The notes: a model not told the origin generated them from the sequence alone. A stretch of 64,000 nucleotides of DNA from Nevskiaceae bacterium (GCA_018883185.1 VEQP01000010.1:1-64000), one strand, 5' to 3'; positions 45,650 through 55,917 are shown, counted from the first letter of the stretch. Translations and numbers: made by a program.

Positions 45650-46239
45650 GCGCAAGCCGTATCCCGCATCTGCCCGCCGAGGTACCGCAGGTTCGCAGTC
45701 GCTGGCGACGCTGGCTGGGTCTGTCGGGCCTTGCGCTCGCGGGCTGGCGAGTCGAGGGCAACTTGCCGAATCTGCGCAAGTTCGTGTTGATCGTCGCGCC
45801 GCACACCTCGAACTGGGATTTCGTCGTCGGCTTTCTCGCCTATCTGGGTCTGCGTTTGCACAGCTCGTGGTTCGTCAAACACACGGCGCTGCGCTGGCCT
45901 TGGGCTGCGCTCGGACGGCATTTTGGTGCTGTGGCGATCGATCGCGCCCACGCCGGAAATGTCGTCGGCGCTTCGGTCGCGGCGATGAATTCCGCCGAAC
46001 GCATGGTGATCACACTCGCCCCGGAGGGCACGCGTAAGAAGGTGGCGCAGTGGAAGCACGGCTACTATCGAATCGCCGTCGAGGCGGGTGTGCCGATCGT
46101 CACGGCGGCGCTCGATTATTCGCGCCGACGCGTCGTATTCGGCGACGCGATGACTCCGAGCGGTGATTACGAGCGCGATTGGCCGCTGCTGCGGGCGGCT
46201 TTCGATGCGCGGATGGCGCGCCACCCCGATCAGTTCTAG
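45646..46239 (+). CDS. PlsC-like 1-acylglycerol-3-phosphate acyltransferase family protein
   Basis: 197-residue acyltransferase. The HX4D catalytic motif is in APHTSNWDF (about residue 50), and the phosphate-binding EGTR is in LAPEGTRKKV. The protein is shorter than PlsC (~240) and lacks a strong N-terminal helix; similar short members are annotated as lysophospholipid acyltransferase-like, of uncertain substrate. ATG 45646 overlaps the transporter stop. Its TAG begins a perfect 6-bp hairpin. Confidence 0.83.
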   Translation: MSASRIPHLPAEVPQVRSRWRRWLGLSGLALAGWRVEGNLPNLRKFVLIVAPHTSNWDFVVGFLAYLGLRLHSSWFVKHTALRWPWAALGRHFGAVAIDRAHAGNVVGASVAAMNSAERMVITLAPEGTRKKVAQWKHGYYRIAVEAGVPIVTAALDYSRRRVVFGDAMTPSGDYERDWPLLRAAFDARMARHPDQF

Positions 46240-46254
46240 CGCACCGCGGCGCTA
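46237..46254. terminator. Hairpin between convergent acyltransferase and mtfA
   Basis: TAGCGC (46237-46242) pairs perfectly with GCGCTA (46249-46254) across a 6-nt loop. The stem includes the acyltransferase stop codon. It sits in the 31-base gap of two convergent genes and has no clear T-run, so its terminator role is tentative. Confidence 0.3.
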
Positions 46255-46270
46255 TCGCTTGCTGGTAGGC

Positions 46271-47050
46271 TTAGCTTGACCACTCCGCCGGGTCGAGCCG
46301 AAAGGAGTCTCGCAAGAGCACGTAAAGGGTGGGATGCTGCTCGCGCAGATCGCGGGGGCGCTCAAAGAAAAACTCCGCCGCTACGGCCAGGAATTCGGTG
46401 AGATTCTCGGCGCCGTACGGATCAAGCAAGGTCGGCTCACCACGGTCGACAGCGCGACACAGTTCCGCGTGACTTGCGGCCAGAGCCGCATGCGCTGCGG
46501 CATCGCCACCGGGCCTGCTGGCTTCGAGAAAGTGGGTGATTTCGTGGATGACGACGTTGTAGCCGTCGTCACGAATTTCCGCTTCCTGTACGTCATGCCA
46601 GGACAACACCACCCGATCAGTGTCGAGTGATTGCCCAGACAGCGCGCGGTAGCCTTCCGTAACGACGCCCGTACTCTCGTCCTCGTCCTGCTCCTCCACT
46701 ATGAACTCATCCGGATGCAGCGTGATGCCGTGCAGGGTCTCAAAGGGATATTCCTCGCTGCCGAGAGTCGGGATGCAGGCCTGCGCCGCGATGATGACGC
46801 GCATCTCGTCGGTGACATCCAGTCCGCGTGCACCCGTGAAGGGGATGCGACGAATGAACTCCTGCAGCCGCGGCAGTAGGCTTTCTTGTAGCTCCTGAGG
46901 GAGGCGGCGATAAAGATGAACTTTGGCCTGCAGAACGAGGCGAGGGTCGCAGGCCAGAGTCGATTCTTCCGACCGAGCGCGACGACGTCGGCGCCGCAGC
47001 CACCAAAAGAGCCCGAGCAAAAGAACGACGATGACGAGAAGGCGCAGCAT
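46271..47050 (-). CDS. mtfA: Zinc peptidase of the MtfA family
   Basis: 259-residue metallopeptidase. An N-terminal membrane helix (~2-19) precedes a basic patch (RRRRRRAR). The zinc motif HEITH is in VIHEITHFLE, and a distal glutamate in NLTEFLAVAAEFFFERP completes the site, with PYGAENLTEFLAV typical of MtfA. In E. coli, MtfA (without this helix) binds the repressor Mlc and derepresses ptsG; that partner is not evident here. It lies 6 nt downstream of valS, so it may be the last gene of pepA-valS-mtfA. Confidence 0.92.
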   Translation of the reverse strand: MLRLLVIVVLLLGLFWWLRRRRRRARSEESTLACDPRLVLQAKVHLYRRLPQELQESLLPRLQEFIRRIPFTGARGLDVTDEMRVIIAAQACIPTLGSEEYPFETLHGITLHPDEFIVEEQDEDESTGVVTEGYRALSGQSLDTDRVVLSWHDVQEAEIRDDGYNVVIHEITHFLEASRPGGDAAAHAALAASHAELCRAVDRGEPTLLDPYGAENLTEFLAVAAEFFFERPRDLREQHPTLYVLLRDSFRLDPAEWSS

Positions 47051-47056
47051 GGCTTG

Positions 47057-49840
47057 TCAGAGCAACTGCTTGACGCGGCCGAGCTGCTCTTCGAGGCTCG
47101 ACAGCGTGCGCTCGAACTCCGCCACCCGTGCATGTTCCTGCGCGACGACTTCGGGTGGGGCGTTGCGAACGAAGTTCTCGTTCGACAGTTTGCCGCCTGC
47201 GCGTTTGATCTCCTCGCGTGTCTTACCGATGCGTTTCTCGAGACGCGAGGCCTCGGCCTGCGGGTCGATCAGCCCGACCATGGGCACGAATGCCCGCATG
47301 CCACCCACGACCGCAATCGCCGAGGGCGGCGCCGCAACACCTGGCGGCAACACGGCGATCGATTCGGTGCCCGCGAGCCGGGCCAGGTAGTTCTCGTGGG
47401 TGGCGAGTCGGGCGAGGTCGTGCTCACCCGCCTGATCGAGCAGCACTGGAAGTTTGCGTGCCGGGCTGATGTCCATTTCACCGCGGATCTGTCGAATACC
47501 GAGCACGAAGGTCTTGATCCACTCGACGTCGGCTTCGGCTGACGCATCGTGCGGCCAATCGCTGTCCTTTGGCCAGCTCGCCGTCATGATGGTCGCCGCG
47601 GCATCGTCAGGGGTGCCTGAGGCGGCCCGGACGCGCTGCCAGATCTCCTCGGTGATGAAGGGCATCAGCGGGTGCAGGGCCCGCAGCAGGGCTTCCAATA
47701 CGCGCTGTAGCGTCTGGCGGGTCGCCTGCTTGGCTTCGGCGCTGACACCTTCGCCTTGCAGGATGGGTTTGGTGAGCTCGAGATACCAATCGCAGAACTC
47801 GTACCAGGTGAACTCATAAAGTGCGGTGGCCGCAAAATCGAAGCGGTATTCGGCAAAGGCTTGATCGACCGACTGCAGGGTTCGTCCAAGCCTCGAAATG
47901 ATCCAGCGGTCGGCCACACTCGGCACGGTGGCGCGCGACTCGGCAACGGGAGTCGGCGAGGTGTCCTCAAGCATCAACAGCACGAAGCGCGAGGCATTCC
48001 AAAGCTTATTGCAAAAATTGCGATAGCCGCCCACGCGTGCGAGGTCGAAACGCAAATCTGCGCTTTGGGTAGCGAGCGAGGCAAAAGTAAAACGCAGCGC
48101 ATCGGTACCGAAGGCATCGATACCATCCGGGAATGCCTTGCGGGTGGCTTTCTCGATGGCTGGGGCAAGCCGTGGCTGCATCAGTCCGGTGGTTCGTTTA
48201 CGCACCAGATCCTCGAGGGCGATGCCATCGACGATATCCAGCGGGTCGATCACGTTGCCCTTGGATTTCGACATCTTTTGGCCTTCGGAGTCGCGGATCA
48301 GGCCGTGGACGTAGACTTCGCGAAAGGGCACCTCATCCATGAACTTCAGGCCCATCATGATCATCCTGGCCACCCAGAAGAAAATGATGTCGAAGCCGGT
48401 GACGAGTACCGACGTCGGGTAAAAACGCTTTAGCGTGGCCGCGTCTTCCGGCCAGCCGAGTGTCGAGAAGGGCCACAGTGCCGAGGAAAACCAGGTGTCG
48501 AGTACGTCGTCGTCTTGGCGCAGGGTGCAAGAGGCGGGCAGTGCGTGCCGCGCACGGACCTCAGCCTCAGATCTCCCGACGTAGACCCGCCCCGTGTCGT
48601 CGTACCAGGCCGGAATTCGATGTCCCCACCAGAGTTGGCGACTGATGCACCAATCTTTGATATTGCGCATCCATTCGTAGTACGTCTTGGTCCAATTTTC
48701 GGGTACGAACCGAATCGCGCCCGAGCGCACGGCTTCGATGGCAGGATCCGCCAAGGGTTGGATGCGCACGTACCATTGATCGGTCATGTACGGTTCGATG
48801 ACGGCACCGGAGCGATCGCCGCGAGGCACCATCAGCGTGTGATTGTCGATGCGTTCGAGCAGGCCTGCAGCCGTGAGTTCCTCGATGATGCGCGTGCGCG
48901 CCGTGAAGCGGTCCAGACCCTGCAGGTGGGCAGGTGCCTGCTCGTTGAGATTCGCATCGGGTGTGAAAATATTGATCTGCGGCAGTTGGTGTCGCAGGCC
49001 CACTTCGTAATCGTTGAAATCGTGCGCCGGGGTGATCTTCACGCACCCTGAGCCAAAGGTGGGGTCCACGTATTCGTCAGCGATGATCGGAATGAATCGA
49101 TTAGCAATGGGTAGTCTGACGCGCTGCCCGATGAGATGCGCGAAGCGTTCGTCAGCGGGATGAACGGCGACGGCCGCGTCTCCCAGCATGGTTTCAGGGC
49201 GCGTGGTCGCTACGACGAGGTAGCCGTCGCCCTGTTCGAGCGGATAGCGCAGATGCCAGAGCGAGCCTTGCTCTTCGCTGCTTTGCACTTCGAGATCCGA
49301 GACCGCGGTGCGCAGCACCGGATCCCAATTGACGAGTCGCTTGCCGCGGTAGATCAAGCCTTCCTCGTACAACCGAACGAAGACTTCGGTGACGACTTTC
49401 GACAAACCCTCGTCCATGGTGAAGCGATCGCGCGACCAATCCACCGAAGCGCCCAGTCTGCGCATCTGCCGGGCGATGGTCCCGCCCGATTCACCTTTCC
49501 ATTTCCAGACGCGTTCAACGAACTGCTCGCGCCCGACATCGCTGCGCGAGCGACCCTCGGCTTCGAGCTGCCGCTCGACCACCATCTGAGTGGCGATGCC
49601 GGCATGGTCGGTACCGGGCTGCCACAACGTGGGCTCGCCCCGCATGCGGTGGTAGCGGGTGAGGGCATCCATGATCGTGTCCTGGAACGCATGACCCATG
49701 TGCAGGGTGCCGGTGACGTTCGGCGGCGGAATCACGATGCAGTAGCCGGGGCCTTCGCCTCGCGGAGCAAAAAGACCCGAGCGCTCCCAGCGCTCGTAGA
49801 TGCGCTGTTCGATGTCGCGGGGCGAGTACACCTTATCCAT
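47057..49840 (-). CDS. valS: Valine-tRNA ligase
   Basis: 927-residue class I synthetase. HIGH is HMGH in [18 protein letters not shown] is in [14 protein letters not shown], and the CP1 editing domain includes [13 protein letters not shown]-terminal coiled-coil arm (~860-927, rich in Glu/Arg) binds tRNA. The start is ATG 49840, preceded on the minus strand by GAAGGA as ribosome site. It follows pepA by 27 nt; holC, usually between pepA and valS in Gammaproteobacteria, is not there. Confidence 0.98.
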   Translation of the reverse strand: MDKVYSPRDIEQRIYERWERSGLFAPRGEGPGYCIVIPPPNVTGTLHMGHAFQDTIMDALTRYHRMRGEPTLWQPGTDHAGIATQMVVERQLEAEGRSRSDVGREQFVERVWKWKGESGGTIARQMRRLGASVDWSRDRFTMDEGLSKVVTEVFVRLYEEGLIYRGKRLVNWDPVLRTAVSDLEVQSSEEQGSLWHLRYPLEQGDGYLVVATTRPETMLGDAAVAVHPADERFAHLIGQRVRLPIANRFIPIIADEYVDPTFGSGCVKITPAHDFNDYEVGLRHQLPQINIFTPDANLNEQAPAHLQGLDRFTARTRIIEELTAAGLLERIDNHTLMVPRGDRSGAVIEPYMTDQWYVRIQPLADPAIEAVRSGAIRFVPENWTKTYYEWMRNIKDWCISRQLWWGHRIPAWYDDTGRVYVGRSEAEVRARHALPASCTLRQDDDVLDTWFSSALWPFSTLGWPEDAATLKRFYPTSVLVTGFDIIFFWVARMIMMGLKFMDEVPFREVYVHGLIRDSEGQKMSKSKGNVIDPLDIVDGIALEDLVRKRTTGLMQPRLAPAIEKATRKAFPDGIDAFGTDALRFTFASLATQSADLRFDLARVGGYRNFCNKLWNASRFVLLMLEDTSPTPVAESRATVPSVADRWIISRLGRTLQSVDQAFAEYRFDFAATALYEFTWYEFCDWYLELTKPILQGEGVSAEAKQATRQTLQRVLEALLRALHPLMPFITEEIWQRVRAASGTPDDAAATIMTASWPKDSDWPHDASAEADVEWIKTFVLGIRQIRGEMDISPARKLPVLLDQAGEHDLARLATHENYLARLAGTESIAVLPPGVAAPPSAIAVVGGMRAFVPMVGLIDPQAEASRLEKRIGKTREEIKRAGGKLSNENFVRNAPPEVVAQEHARVAEFERTLSSLEEQLGRVKQLL

Positions 49841-49867
49841 GGTCGATCGATCCTTCAGCGGTGACGA

Positions 49868-51355
49868 TCAGCGTCGGGCGCGACTGATCAGTAGGTCGGC
49901 CAGCAAGCCGATGGGGCGGCCCGTGCTGCCTTTGGCTGCGCCGCTCGCGTATGACGTGCCGGCGATATCCAGATGCGCCCAGCGCATGCCCTGGGTGAAC
50001 TTGCCAAGAAATGCCGCGGCAGTGAGCGCACCGCCGTCGCGCCCGGCTACGTTGGCCATGTCCGCAAAATTGCTGCGCAGCTGTTCGGCGTATTCTTCGG
50101 TGCAGGGCAGATGCCAGGCGCGATCATCGGCGCGTACGCCCGCAGCGACGATTTCGGCTGCCAACGAGTCGTCGTTGCTCATCACCCCGGTATGGTGATG
50201 GCCGAGTGCCACCACGCAGGCGCCGGTCAGCGTGGCCAGATCGATCACCGTGTTCGGCTTGTAGCGACGCGCATAGTGCAGTGCGTCGCATAGGATCAGC
50301 CGACCCTCAGCATCGGTGTTGAGGATTTCCACCGTCAGGCCGGCAGCACTCGTCACGACGTCGCCGGGTTTGACCGCGCGACCACTCGGCATGTTCTCGC
50401 AGGCCGCCACGAGGCCGACCACGTGCAGCGGCAGTTCGAGGTCGGCGACCACCGACATCGCAGCGATCACCGAGGCCGCGCCCGACATATCGAATTTCAT
50501 TTCATCCATGGCACCCGGGTCTTTCAGCGAGATGCCGCCGGTGTCGAATGTGATGCCTTTGCCCACGAGCACAATCGGTCCGCGCGGGGCTTTGGGCGAT
50601 TTGTATTCCATCACGATGAACTTCGGTGGCTGCTCGCTGCCTTGGGTCACTGCCAGGAAGCAGCCCATTTTTTCGGCGCGGATGTCGGCTTCTTCCAATA
50701 TCTTGACCTTGAGGGCCGGATAGCGACGGCCAAGTTCCACTGCCTGCTCGGCCAGATAGGTCGGCGTGCAATGATTGGCCGGCAGGTTGGCGAGGTCACG
50801 CATCACGGCGGCGCCGCGGCCCGCCGCATCGCCGTGTCGCAGCCCACGTCGCGCAGAAGTGGCTGACGCACCGACCGGGCCGAACTTGAGGCTTTTGAGC
50901 GCAGGGGCGGCCGGCTTTTTTGCTGATTTTAGATCATTCACGCGGTAGAGCGCCGCGTGGGTGATCTCGGCGGCGGAGCGTGCGAACAGGTAATCATCTA
51001 GGTCGCGACTGGCCGGCCGGGTGAGGGCCACGGCGGCTGACTCGACCCGGGTCTTGGCCAGCGCCCCGATGGTCGCCTGCAGTGCCTTGCGCCAACTACG
51101 GCGAGTGACCGTGCTCGAACCCTGGCCCACGAGCAGCACACGCGTGGCCTTGAGGCGGGCGAAAGCGGGCAGTAGAGCGGTCTCGCCAAGCTTGCCGGCG
51201 AAGTCACCATGCCGCAGCCAACGCGACAGTGCGCCACCGCAGCGACGATCGACGGCACGGGCGCCGGCGGACAGTTCCCCGGAATCATGGACGCCGATGA
51301 CGATGCAATCGGTGCGGGCGAGGGCGGGGTTGCCGGTGAGAATATCGAACTTCAT
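49868..51355 (-). CDS. pepA: Leucyl aminopeptidase PepA
   Basis: 495-residue dinuclear zinc M17 aminopeptidase. The signature NTDAEGRL is intact, and metal/substrate ligands are in GKGITFDTGGISLKD and KFDMSGAA. Length matches E. coli PepA (503), which also binds DNA in dimer resolution and carAB control. The start ATG 51355 (MKFDILTG) has GGAG about 8 nt upstream on the minus strand; the longer frame starting at 51403 would cover the divergent lptF promoter. First gene of pepA-valS-mtfA and divergent from lptFG, as commonly seen. Confidence 0.97.
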   Translation of the reverse strand: MKFDILTGNPALARTDCIVIGVHDSGELSAGARAVDRRCGGALSRWLRHGDFAGKLGETALLPAFARLKATRVLLVGQGSSTVTRRSWRKALQATIGALAKTRVESAAVALTRPASRDLDDYLFARSAAEITHAALYRVNDLKSAKKPAAPALKSLKFGPVGASATSARRGLRHGDAAGRGAAVMRDLANLPANHCTPTYLAEQAVELGRRYPALKVKILEEADIRAEKMGCFLAVTQGSEQPPKFIVMEYKSPKAPRGPIVLVGKGITFDTGGISLKDPGAMDEMKFDMSGAASVIAAMSVVADLELPLHVVGLVAACENMPSGRAVKPGDVVTSAAGLTVEILNTDAEGRLILCDALHYARRYKPNTVIDLATLTGACVVALGHHHTGVMSNDDSLAAEIVAAGVRADDRAWHLPCTEEYAEQLRSNFADMANVAGRDGGALTAAAFLGKFTQGMRWAHLDIAGTSYASGAAKGSTGRPIGLLADLLISRARR

Positions 51356-51454
51356 GGGGATCTCCGCTGCTGTAGGGATGGCCGTAGGCCGATGTGGCTC
51401 CACCGGTCAGGCCGCTTGGCGTACCATTCTAACGGTTTCCGGAATCTAACGGCC

Positions 51455-52546
51455 GTGACGCGACTCTCCCGATACATACTGCGTGAAACTGCCGGGACTT
51501 GGCTGGCAGTCACCTCCGTGCTGGTGGTCGTGCTGCTGACCAATCAGGTGGCGACCGTGCTTGCACGGGCGGCCGAGCGCGGCTTCCCAAGCCGCGTCGT
51601 GCTCGAACTCGTCGGGCTCGGTTTGCTGCAAAACCTCGCGATATTGCTTCCTGTGGGCTTGTTGCTCGGGGTGATGCTGGCTTTCGGCCGGCTTTATCAC
51701 GATAACGAGATGACGGCGGTCGTCGCCTGTGGTGTGTCACCGCGCGCCGTTTTTGCGCCGATTGTCGGCCTTGCGCTGTTGGTGTCAGCTGTCGTGGCGG
51801 CCTTGTCGCTCTACATTGCACCCCTTGCCGCCACGGAGGTCGAACGGGTGCGCACTGAGGCGCTGCAGCAAGGAGAGTTCGCGCCGATTGCGCCTGGTAG
51901 GTTTCGCAGTTTCGGTGGCGGGACCACGGTGTTCTACGCGCGTGGCGTGCAGGCGGATGGCACGCTCGAGCGTGTGTTCGTCAAGCGATTGCGCGACGAT
52001 CGCTATGAGATCGCCGTGGCGGACTTCGCGCGCCACGAGATCTCTGCCGATGGTTCGGTACACGTGTTGACCCTGCTTTCCGGCGAACGCTACGAGGGCA
52101 AGCCAGGCTCGCCGCAGTTTCGCATCGTACGCTTTGCCGAGAATGTCATCCCGGTGCAAGTCCCAGGGGTGGGTGTTGGTGCGACGAAGATCGAGGCGTT
52201 GCCGACGGCGGAGTTATTGCAGGGCACTGATCTTGCGCGGCGAGCAGAGTGGCATTGGCGTGTCGCCTCGCCGCTGATGGTGTTGGTGCTCGCGCTACTC
52301 GCTGTGCCGCTGTCGCGGTTGCGACCGCGGCAGGGGCGCTACTCGCGACTGTGGCTGGCGATCCTGATCTATTTTTTCTACATCGGTCTGGCCAGTGCGG
52401 CGCGGGTCTGGTTGACCAAAGGCGAGGTGCCGCCTGAATGGGGTCTGTGGTGGGTTCATTGTCTGGTTATCGCGGTGGCGCTCGGGGTGATTAGCGCGCC
52501 GGGCGTCTTGGCCCGTTGGCGACATCGCGATGTGGTGCCGGCATGA
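51455..52546 (+). CDS. lptF: LPS export permease LptF
   Basis: 363-residue inner-membrane subunit of the LptB2FG transporter that extracts LPS from the inner membrane. It begins with RLSRYILRETAGTWLAV, has three membrane helices at each end and a periplasmic beta-jellyroll domain (~residues 130-265) between. GTG 51455 is preferred: the in-frame sequence upstream belongs to the antisense pepA region. The 99-base gap to pepA (51356-51454) contains TAGAAT on the minus strand near 51426-51431 as a possible pepA -10. It overlaps lptG as ATGA. Confidence 0.95.
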   Translation: MTRLSRYILRETAGTWLAVTSVLVVVLLTNQVATVLARAAERGFPSRVVLELVGLGLLQNLAILLPVGLLLGVMLAFGRLYHDNEMTAVVACGVSPRAVFAPIVGLALLVSAVVAALSLYIAPLAATEVERVRTEALQQGEFAPIAPGRFRSFGGGTTVFYARGVQADGTLERVFVKRLRDDRYEIAVADFARHEISADGSVHVLTLLSGERYEGKPGSPQFRIVRFAENVIPVQVPGVGVGATKIEALPTAELLQGTDLARRAEWHWRVASPLMVLVLALLAVPLSRLRPRQGRYSRLWLAILIYFFYIGLASAARVWLTKGEVPPEWGLWWVHCLVIAVALGVISAPGVLARWRHRDVVPA

Positions 52547-53610
52547 ACACAATCGACCGGTATCTCGTGCGGGCGATTTTGGGCGGCGTGTTCACCACCA
52601 TGGCGGTGTTGCTGTCGCTTGGCGCCCTGTTCGTGCTGATGGGCGAGCAGGACGATGTGGGCGTCGGCAACTTCACAACCTGGGATGCCGTGACTTTCAC
52701 CGCTTTGAACCTTCCCCAGCAGGCGTGGGAGTTGCTGCCGATCAGTGCTCTGATTGGTTCGTTGGTGGGTCTCGGGGCATTGGCCCGCGGCAGTGAGTTG
52801 ACAGTATTGCGTGCCTCTGGTCTCTCCGTCTGGCGCATCGCTCGGGCGGCAACGATCGCCGGCGTGTTGTTAACGCTGATCGCGGCGGTGCTCGGTGAAT
52901 TCCTCGGTCCGCCGATGCAGCAGTTTGCGAGACAACAGAAAGCCTTTAGCAAGTATGCCGACCTCAGTCTGCGAGGCACTGGAGATGCGTGGGTGCGCGA
53001 TGGGAATCTCATCATCAATGTTGAGCGACAGACTGGTGATGCGCAGTTCGGCGGTATGGTGATCTACGAGTTGGACGACCGGTTTCGTTTACGTGCCTTG
53101 GGGCGTGCCGTGTCCGCGAGCACGGCCGATGAGGGCCATTGGAGTCTCGAGCAGTACACCGAGTCTCGCTTCGGCGAGGATCGCGTCGCAGTAAGCCGTG
53201 CCGCACGCCGCGCGTTGCAGTCAGCAGTGAGCGCCGAGTTTTTGGGCATCGCAGCATCTTCGCCCGACGAGCTGCCGGCGAGTGACCTCTGGCGAATGAT
53301 CGGGCATCTCGAAAAAAACAATCTCGATGCCAATCCGGCGCGATTCGCCCTGTGGTCGCGGGTGGCGCGCACAGTGGCCACAGTGTTTGCCGTGCTGCTG
53401 GCATTGCCATTCCTGTTCGGTTCGTTGCGGGCCACCGACTCCGGCACGCGGCTCGCCTTCGGACTCGTGATCGGTATCGGGCTATTCGTCTTGCAGCGCA
53501 GCCTCGAAAGTGGTGCCGTGGTATTCGATGGCAACCCCGTGCTCTTCGCCTGGTTTCCGACGCTACTGATGGCGGCGGTGGCGATTGGGTTGATTGCCCG
53601 GACGCGTTAG
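52543..53610 (+). CDS. lptG: LPS export permease LptG
   Basis: 355-residue partner of LptF. The N-terminus IDRYLVRAILGGVFTTMAVLLSL is typical; three helices precede a periplasmic jellyroll (~135-265) and three follow, including a conserved FALWSRVARTVATVFAVLLALPFLFG cytoplasmic-helix region contacting LptB. It starts at ATG 52543 within the lptF stop overlap. lptB is not in this window. Confidence 0.95.
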   Translation: MNTIDRYLVRAILGGVFTTMAVLLSLGALFVLMGEQDDVGVGNFTTWDAVTFTALNLPQQAWELLPISALIGSLVGLGALARGSELTVLRASGLSVWRIARAATIAGVLLTLIAAVLGEFLGPPMQQFARQQKAFSKYADLSLRGTGDAWVRDGNLIINVERQTGDAQFGGMVIYELDDRFRLRALGRAVSASTADEGHWSLEQYTESRFGEDRVAVSRAARRALQSAVSAEFLGIAASSPDELPASDLWRMIGHLEKNNLDANPARFALWSRVARTVATVFAVLLALPFLFGSLRATDSGTRLAFGLVIGIGLFVLQRSLESGAVVFDGNPVLFAWFPTLLMAAVAIGLIARTR

Positions 53611-53620
53611 GATTCGCGTC

Positions 53621-54118
53621 ATGTCCACCTCATTAGCTGCTCTTTATCCGCCCCTCGTTAAACGCACGACGCTGATCGTCCGCGATGCCGAGCGTTCGCT
53701 GCGGTTCTATCGTGACGTGCTGGGTTTGACGGTCTGGTACGACGATCAGATCAGGTTGTCTGGTGTGGGTCTCGCCGCTGGCAAGCGTGGTGATCTCACC
53801 CGTCTCGTCATCTTGAAGGCGGTGGATCCGGTCGTCGGCATGATCGGATTGCTCGAGTTCACCGAGCCGCGACTGCCCGAGCCACCGGTGCGACGACGAC
53901 TCGGAATCGGCGACATCGTTTTCGTCATGCAAGGCAAAGATGTCGCTGCCGTGCGCGATCGGGCGGTGGCCTTCGGTGCGAGCATTCACGCCGAACCGCA
54001 TGGCTTTGAGGTTCGTGGCGCCGATGGTCGAATGCTGTCGATGACCTCGCTCAGTTTGTGGGACCCGGACGATTACTTCATCGAGTACAACGAACGACAT
54101 GAGGCGGCCTCGACATGA
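53621..54118 (+). CDS. VOC-superfamily (glyoxalase/dioxygenase-like) protein
   Basis: 165-residue protein with two beta-alpha-beta-beta-beta modules. The first starts KRTTLIVRDAERSLRFYRDVLGLTVWYD and the second ends WDPDDYFIEYNE, where a metal-ligand glutamate is expected. Likely metal-binding; possible glyoxalase, dioxygenase or resistance function. Substrate unknown. It lies 10 nt after lptG and overlaps the cytochrome b gene by 4 bases. ATG 53621 was chosen over in-frame starts inside lptG. Confidence 0.85.
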   Translation: MSTSLAALYPPLVKRTTLIVRDAERSLRFYRDVLGLTVWYDDQIRLSGVGLAAGKRGDLTRLVILKAVDPVVGMIGLLEFTEPRLPEPPVRRRLGIGDIVFVMQGKDVAAVRDRAVAFGASIHAEPHGFEVRGADGRMLSMTSLSLWDPDDYFIEYNERHEAAST

Positions 54119-54861
54119 GCATTGAACCCTCTCGTGAACGTGACCCGAGCACTGCCGCTGCGGCCTCGGAGCTCGCGCCCGGCAAACTCGTATGGGATCT
54201 TCCGGTCCGCCTCATCCATTGGAGTTTGCTGCTGTGCGTGGTCGCAGCCTGGCTCACTCGTGAGATCGAGGGCGACTGGTTCGTATGGCATACGCGCTTC
54301 GGCTACGCGGTGTTGTTGCTAGTGGTCACGCGATTGCTGTGGGGCTTTGTCGGTACCCGGCATGCGCGGTTCGCGAGTTTCGTTCGCGGCCCGGCGTCGA
54401 TCTTGCGTTACCTGCGCGGCGACTCGACATCGAGCCCCAATGTGGCCGTGGGTCATAACCCGCTCGGCGCGCTGATGGTTCTCGCCTTGCTCGGGCTGTT
54501 GCTCATTCAAGCGCTCACGGGGCTTTTTGCCAACGACCAAATCATGGAAACCGGGCCGCTGTTCGGCTATGTCAGCAGTACGACCAGTGACGCTTTGACT
54601 ACCGTGCACAAGCAGGTCTTCGATCTCATCGTGGCTGCAGTGTTCGTCCACGTTGCTGCGGCGCTGTTTTACCTTTGGGTGAGGCACGACAATCTCATCT
54701 TGCCGATGTTGACGGGCCGCAAGTCGGCGGACCGCGTGCCGGCCGGTGAGGAGATCCGTTCTTCGCGCACGGCGGTCGCCGTGGCCATACTGATCGCGTT
54801 GGGGGCCGTGTTGTATTGGGTCATCAGCACGGCACCCGAACCGATGTTGTTTTCCTACTAG
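54115..54861 (+). CDS. Di-haem cytochrome b561-type membrane protein
   Basis: 248-residue integral membrane protein with about five helices. VWDLPVRLIHWSLLLCVVAAWLT, WFVWHTRFGYAVLLLVVTRLLWGFVG, a central helix GALMVLALLGLLLIQALTG and TVHKQVFDLIVAAVFVHVAAALFY carry the histidines that ligate two b haems. This is the Ni/Fe-hydrogenase b-type/cytochrome b561 fold. No hydrogenase or cytochrome c gene is nearby, so its electron partners are unknown. ATGA overlap with the VOC gene. Downstream gap 54862-54921 contains TTGATC and an AT-rich block, a weak promoter candidate. Confidence 0.87.
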   Translation: MSIEPSRERDPSTAAAASELAPGKLVWDLPVRLIHWSLLLCVVAAWLTREIEGDWFVWHTRFGYAVLLLVVTRLLWGFVGTRHARFASFVRGPASILRYLRGDSTSSPNVAVGHNPLGALMVLALLGLLLIQALTGLFANDQIMETGPLFGYVSSTTSDALTTVHKQVFDLIVAAVFVHVAAALFYLWVRHDNLILPMLTGRKSADRVPAGEEIRSSRTAVAVAILIALGAVLYWVISTAPEPMLFSY

Positions 54862-54921
54862 GCGGCATTGATCGACGCACTTTCGACCCGCGCTTAAAAA
54901 TCATCATTGTGAGGGGGGCAG

Positions 54922-55917
54922 ATGGACTGGCAGAGACGCGAACTACTGTTGGGAGGGGCCAGCACGCTGGCCTTGGCGGGGCTGGCGACTGAGGCCGCTG
55001 CGGCGAACGCAGCAGCGGGCACCGCGGCTGCGGCTGCCGGGGTCGCTGATGTTTTGAAGGGCCCTTATCTCGATCTGTCCACGCCGCGCGGCAACATGTT
55101 GGCCGTGGCCCGCATGACGGCTGATCTCGATCTCACCAAGCAGAAGACCGGGTGGTACAACGGCTACGTTTCCGGCGTTCGTGTCGGCGAGCCACTCAAA
55201 GATTTATTTGGTTTCGCAGGCTTCGGTATGGCCCGGTTGCTGCCGCACGAGAGCGGCACGGGCTACCGCAAGGTGCTGCGCGAAGTGGGTATTTATTACG
55301 ATCTCAAAAGCGGCGAGCCGATCGAGGAGTTTCTTAATCCGTACACGGGTGAGAAGGTTCGCGTCGTCCCCGTCGCGAACGATCCGTTCAACACGACGAT
55401 TCAAGAGTACTTCCCGCCACCGCCGAACTACGGCGGACTGAACGCCTCAACGCCGCCGCCCAAGGTCCCCTTGCAATTGCCATGGAAGAAGCAAGGCGAT
55501 TACGTCACCTTGGAGCGGCACATTCATCTGTTCTACAAGAACGCTTTGCAGCCTGATAAGTGGCCGCGCGAGTCGGCAGGCCCCATGGCTCGGGTGTCGG
55601 AGTTCTTCACCTACTTCTTCCGTGCCGCCGACATGCAGAACTCGGCCATGACCTCGCTCAATTTCCATGGTACGTGGTCGCGCGTTACGCCATGGTTGCC
55701 GTGGATGTTGATGGGGCAGGCGGAAGGGCACTGCCAATACATGTGCTATCAGGGCAGCGGGCAAAATCTCGGCGATGTTATGCCACGCGCCGTACTCGAC
55801 TACATCGAAAAGAAATATCCGCTGTATCTCAATGCACCCACCAAGTGGGTCGATCCGTCACTGTCGTCCATCGAGCGTTACGCGCTCGAGCAGACGCCTG
55901 CACCTCTGAAAAAGTGA
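54922..55917 (+). CDS. Tat-exported DUF1838 protein
   Basis: 331-residue protein with a twin-arginine signal (QRRELLLGGASTLALAGL, Ala-rich cleavage region ~20-40). The mature part matches DUF1838: FGFAGFGMARL, REVGIYYDLKSGEPIEEFLNPYTGEKV and WYNGYVSG. Tat export suggests folding or cofactor loading in the cytoplasm; function is unknown. GAGGGGGG lies 4 nt before the ATG. It is followed by a very strong hairpin, so it ends a transcription unit. Confidence 0.85.
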   Translation: MDWQRRELLLGGASTLALAGLATEAAAANAAAGTAAAAAGVADVLKGPYLDLSTPRGNMLAVARMTADLDLTKQKTGWYNGYVSGVRVGEPLKDLFGFAGFGMARLLPHESGTGYRKVLREVGIYYDLKSGEPIEEFLNPYTGEKVRVVPVANDPFNTTIQEYFPPPPNYGGLNASTPPPKVPLQLPWKKQGDYVTLERHIHLFYKNALQPDKWPRESAGPMARVSEFFTYFFRAADMQNSAMTSLNFHGTWSRVTPWLPWMLMGQAEGHCQYMCYQGSGQNLGDVMPRAVLDYIEKKYPLYLNAPTKWVDPSLSSIERYALEQTPAPLKK

